In this document: in pieces, positions 32,183-32,211 of the stretch
How positions within the stretch are numbered: position 1 is the first letter of the stretch
Layout: every line of letters starts with the position of its first letter
Assembly (NCBI GenBank): GCA_947451105.1
Contig: CANFXY010000019.1
Span: 1-32,211, forward strand
Direction: 5' to 3'
DNA: 32,211 nucleotides
Source: Bacteroidota bacterium
GTDB taxonomy: Bacteria > Bacteroidota > Bacteroidia > NS11-12g > UBA955
Translations under genes and position numbers: made by a program
The notes under the pieces: model-generated
Told to the model about the DNA's origin: nothing
The model's input: only the letters and a program-made list of their open reading frames with translations
Database searches by the model: none

Positions 32183-32211
32183 AAACATATACTTTAGATC
32201 AAGTACAAGAC
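32179..32211 (+). CDS. higA: HigA-type antitoxin, start only (cut by window end)
   Basis: The ATG overlaps the toxin stop codon by 4 bases. The 11 visible residues, MKTYTLDQVQD, resemble the N-terminus of Bacteroidota HigA antitoxins of the XRE family. The rest lies outside the window. Confidence 0.65.
   Translation, partial: MKTYTLDQVQD

Overview
The window comes from a member of the Bacteroidota, most likely an aquatic, light-using one. The evidence is a TonB-dependent receptor with an N-terminal carboxypeptidase-like domain, many lipoproteins with short SPII signals, secreted proteins ending in type IX secretion (T9SS) sorting domains, promoters of the Bacteroidota type (TTTG, about 20 bases, TAnnTTTG), and a proton-pumping rhodopsin. 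No finer taxonomy can be given from sequence alone. No tRNA, rRNA or CRISPR array was seen.

Region 1 (1-5500, + strand) is an envelope locus: a TonB-dependent receptor, a beta-helix-like lipoprotein and, behind a terminator, a lipoprotein of the calcineurin-like phosphoesterase type. Region 2 (5536-11719, - strand) is the phototrophy locus. A DTE-motif rhodopsin is followed by one gene that fuses a complete lycopene beta-cyclase (CrtY) to a complete beta-carotene cleavage enzyme (Blh), so one polypeptide would turn lycopene into retinal. The rhodopsin has glycine where bacteriorhodopsin has Trp138, the position that opens the carotenoid-antenna window in xanthorhodopsin. Upstream on the same strand lie a FIST-domain sensor and a PAS histidine kinase that overlap by 4 bases; a hairpin-rich spacer separates them from the rhodopsin.

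Region 3 (12171-21340) holds secreted proteins: a subtilisin-like lipoprotein, a LamG protein with six Cys-Cys repeats and a T9SS tail, a small cytochrome c lipoprotein, and a 1628-residue internally duplicated T9SS protein. Region 4 (21399-26766) is a damage-response mutagenesis cassette: a self-cleaving XRE/S24 repressor divergent from dinB (polymerase IV) and a dnaE-type polymerase. The repressor promoter carries two matching 17-base palindromes that look like its operators.

Region 5 (26767-32211) is accessory DNA. The last 274 bases of dnaE recur 3.67 kb downstream at about 96% identity, with nine of ten differences synonymous. Between the copies lie an AT-rich 993-residue T9SS protein and a decapitated T9SS tail. 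This looks like a horizontally acquired segment placed at the 3' end of dnaE. It is followed by a DUF4160-DUF2442 pair, a small membrane protein and a higBA-type toxin-antitoxin module cut by the window end.

The strongest candidates for something undescribed are the CrtY-Blh fusion beside a fenestrated rhodopsin, and the dnaE 3'-end duplication.
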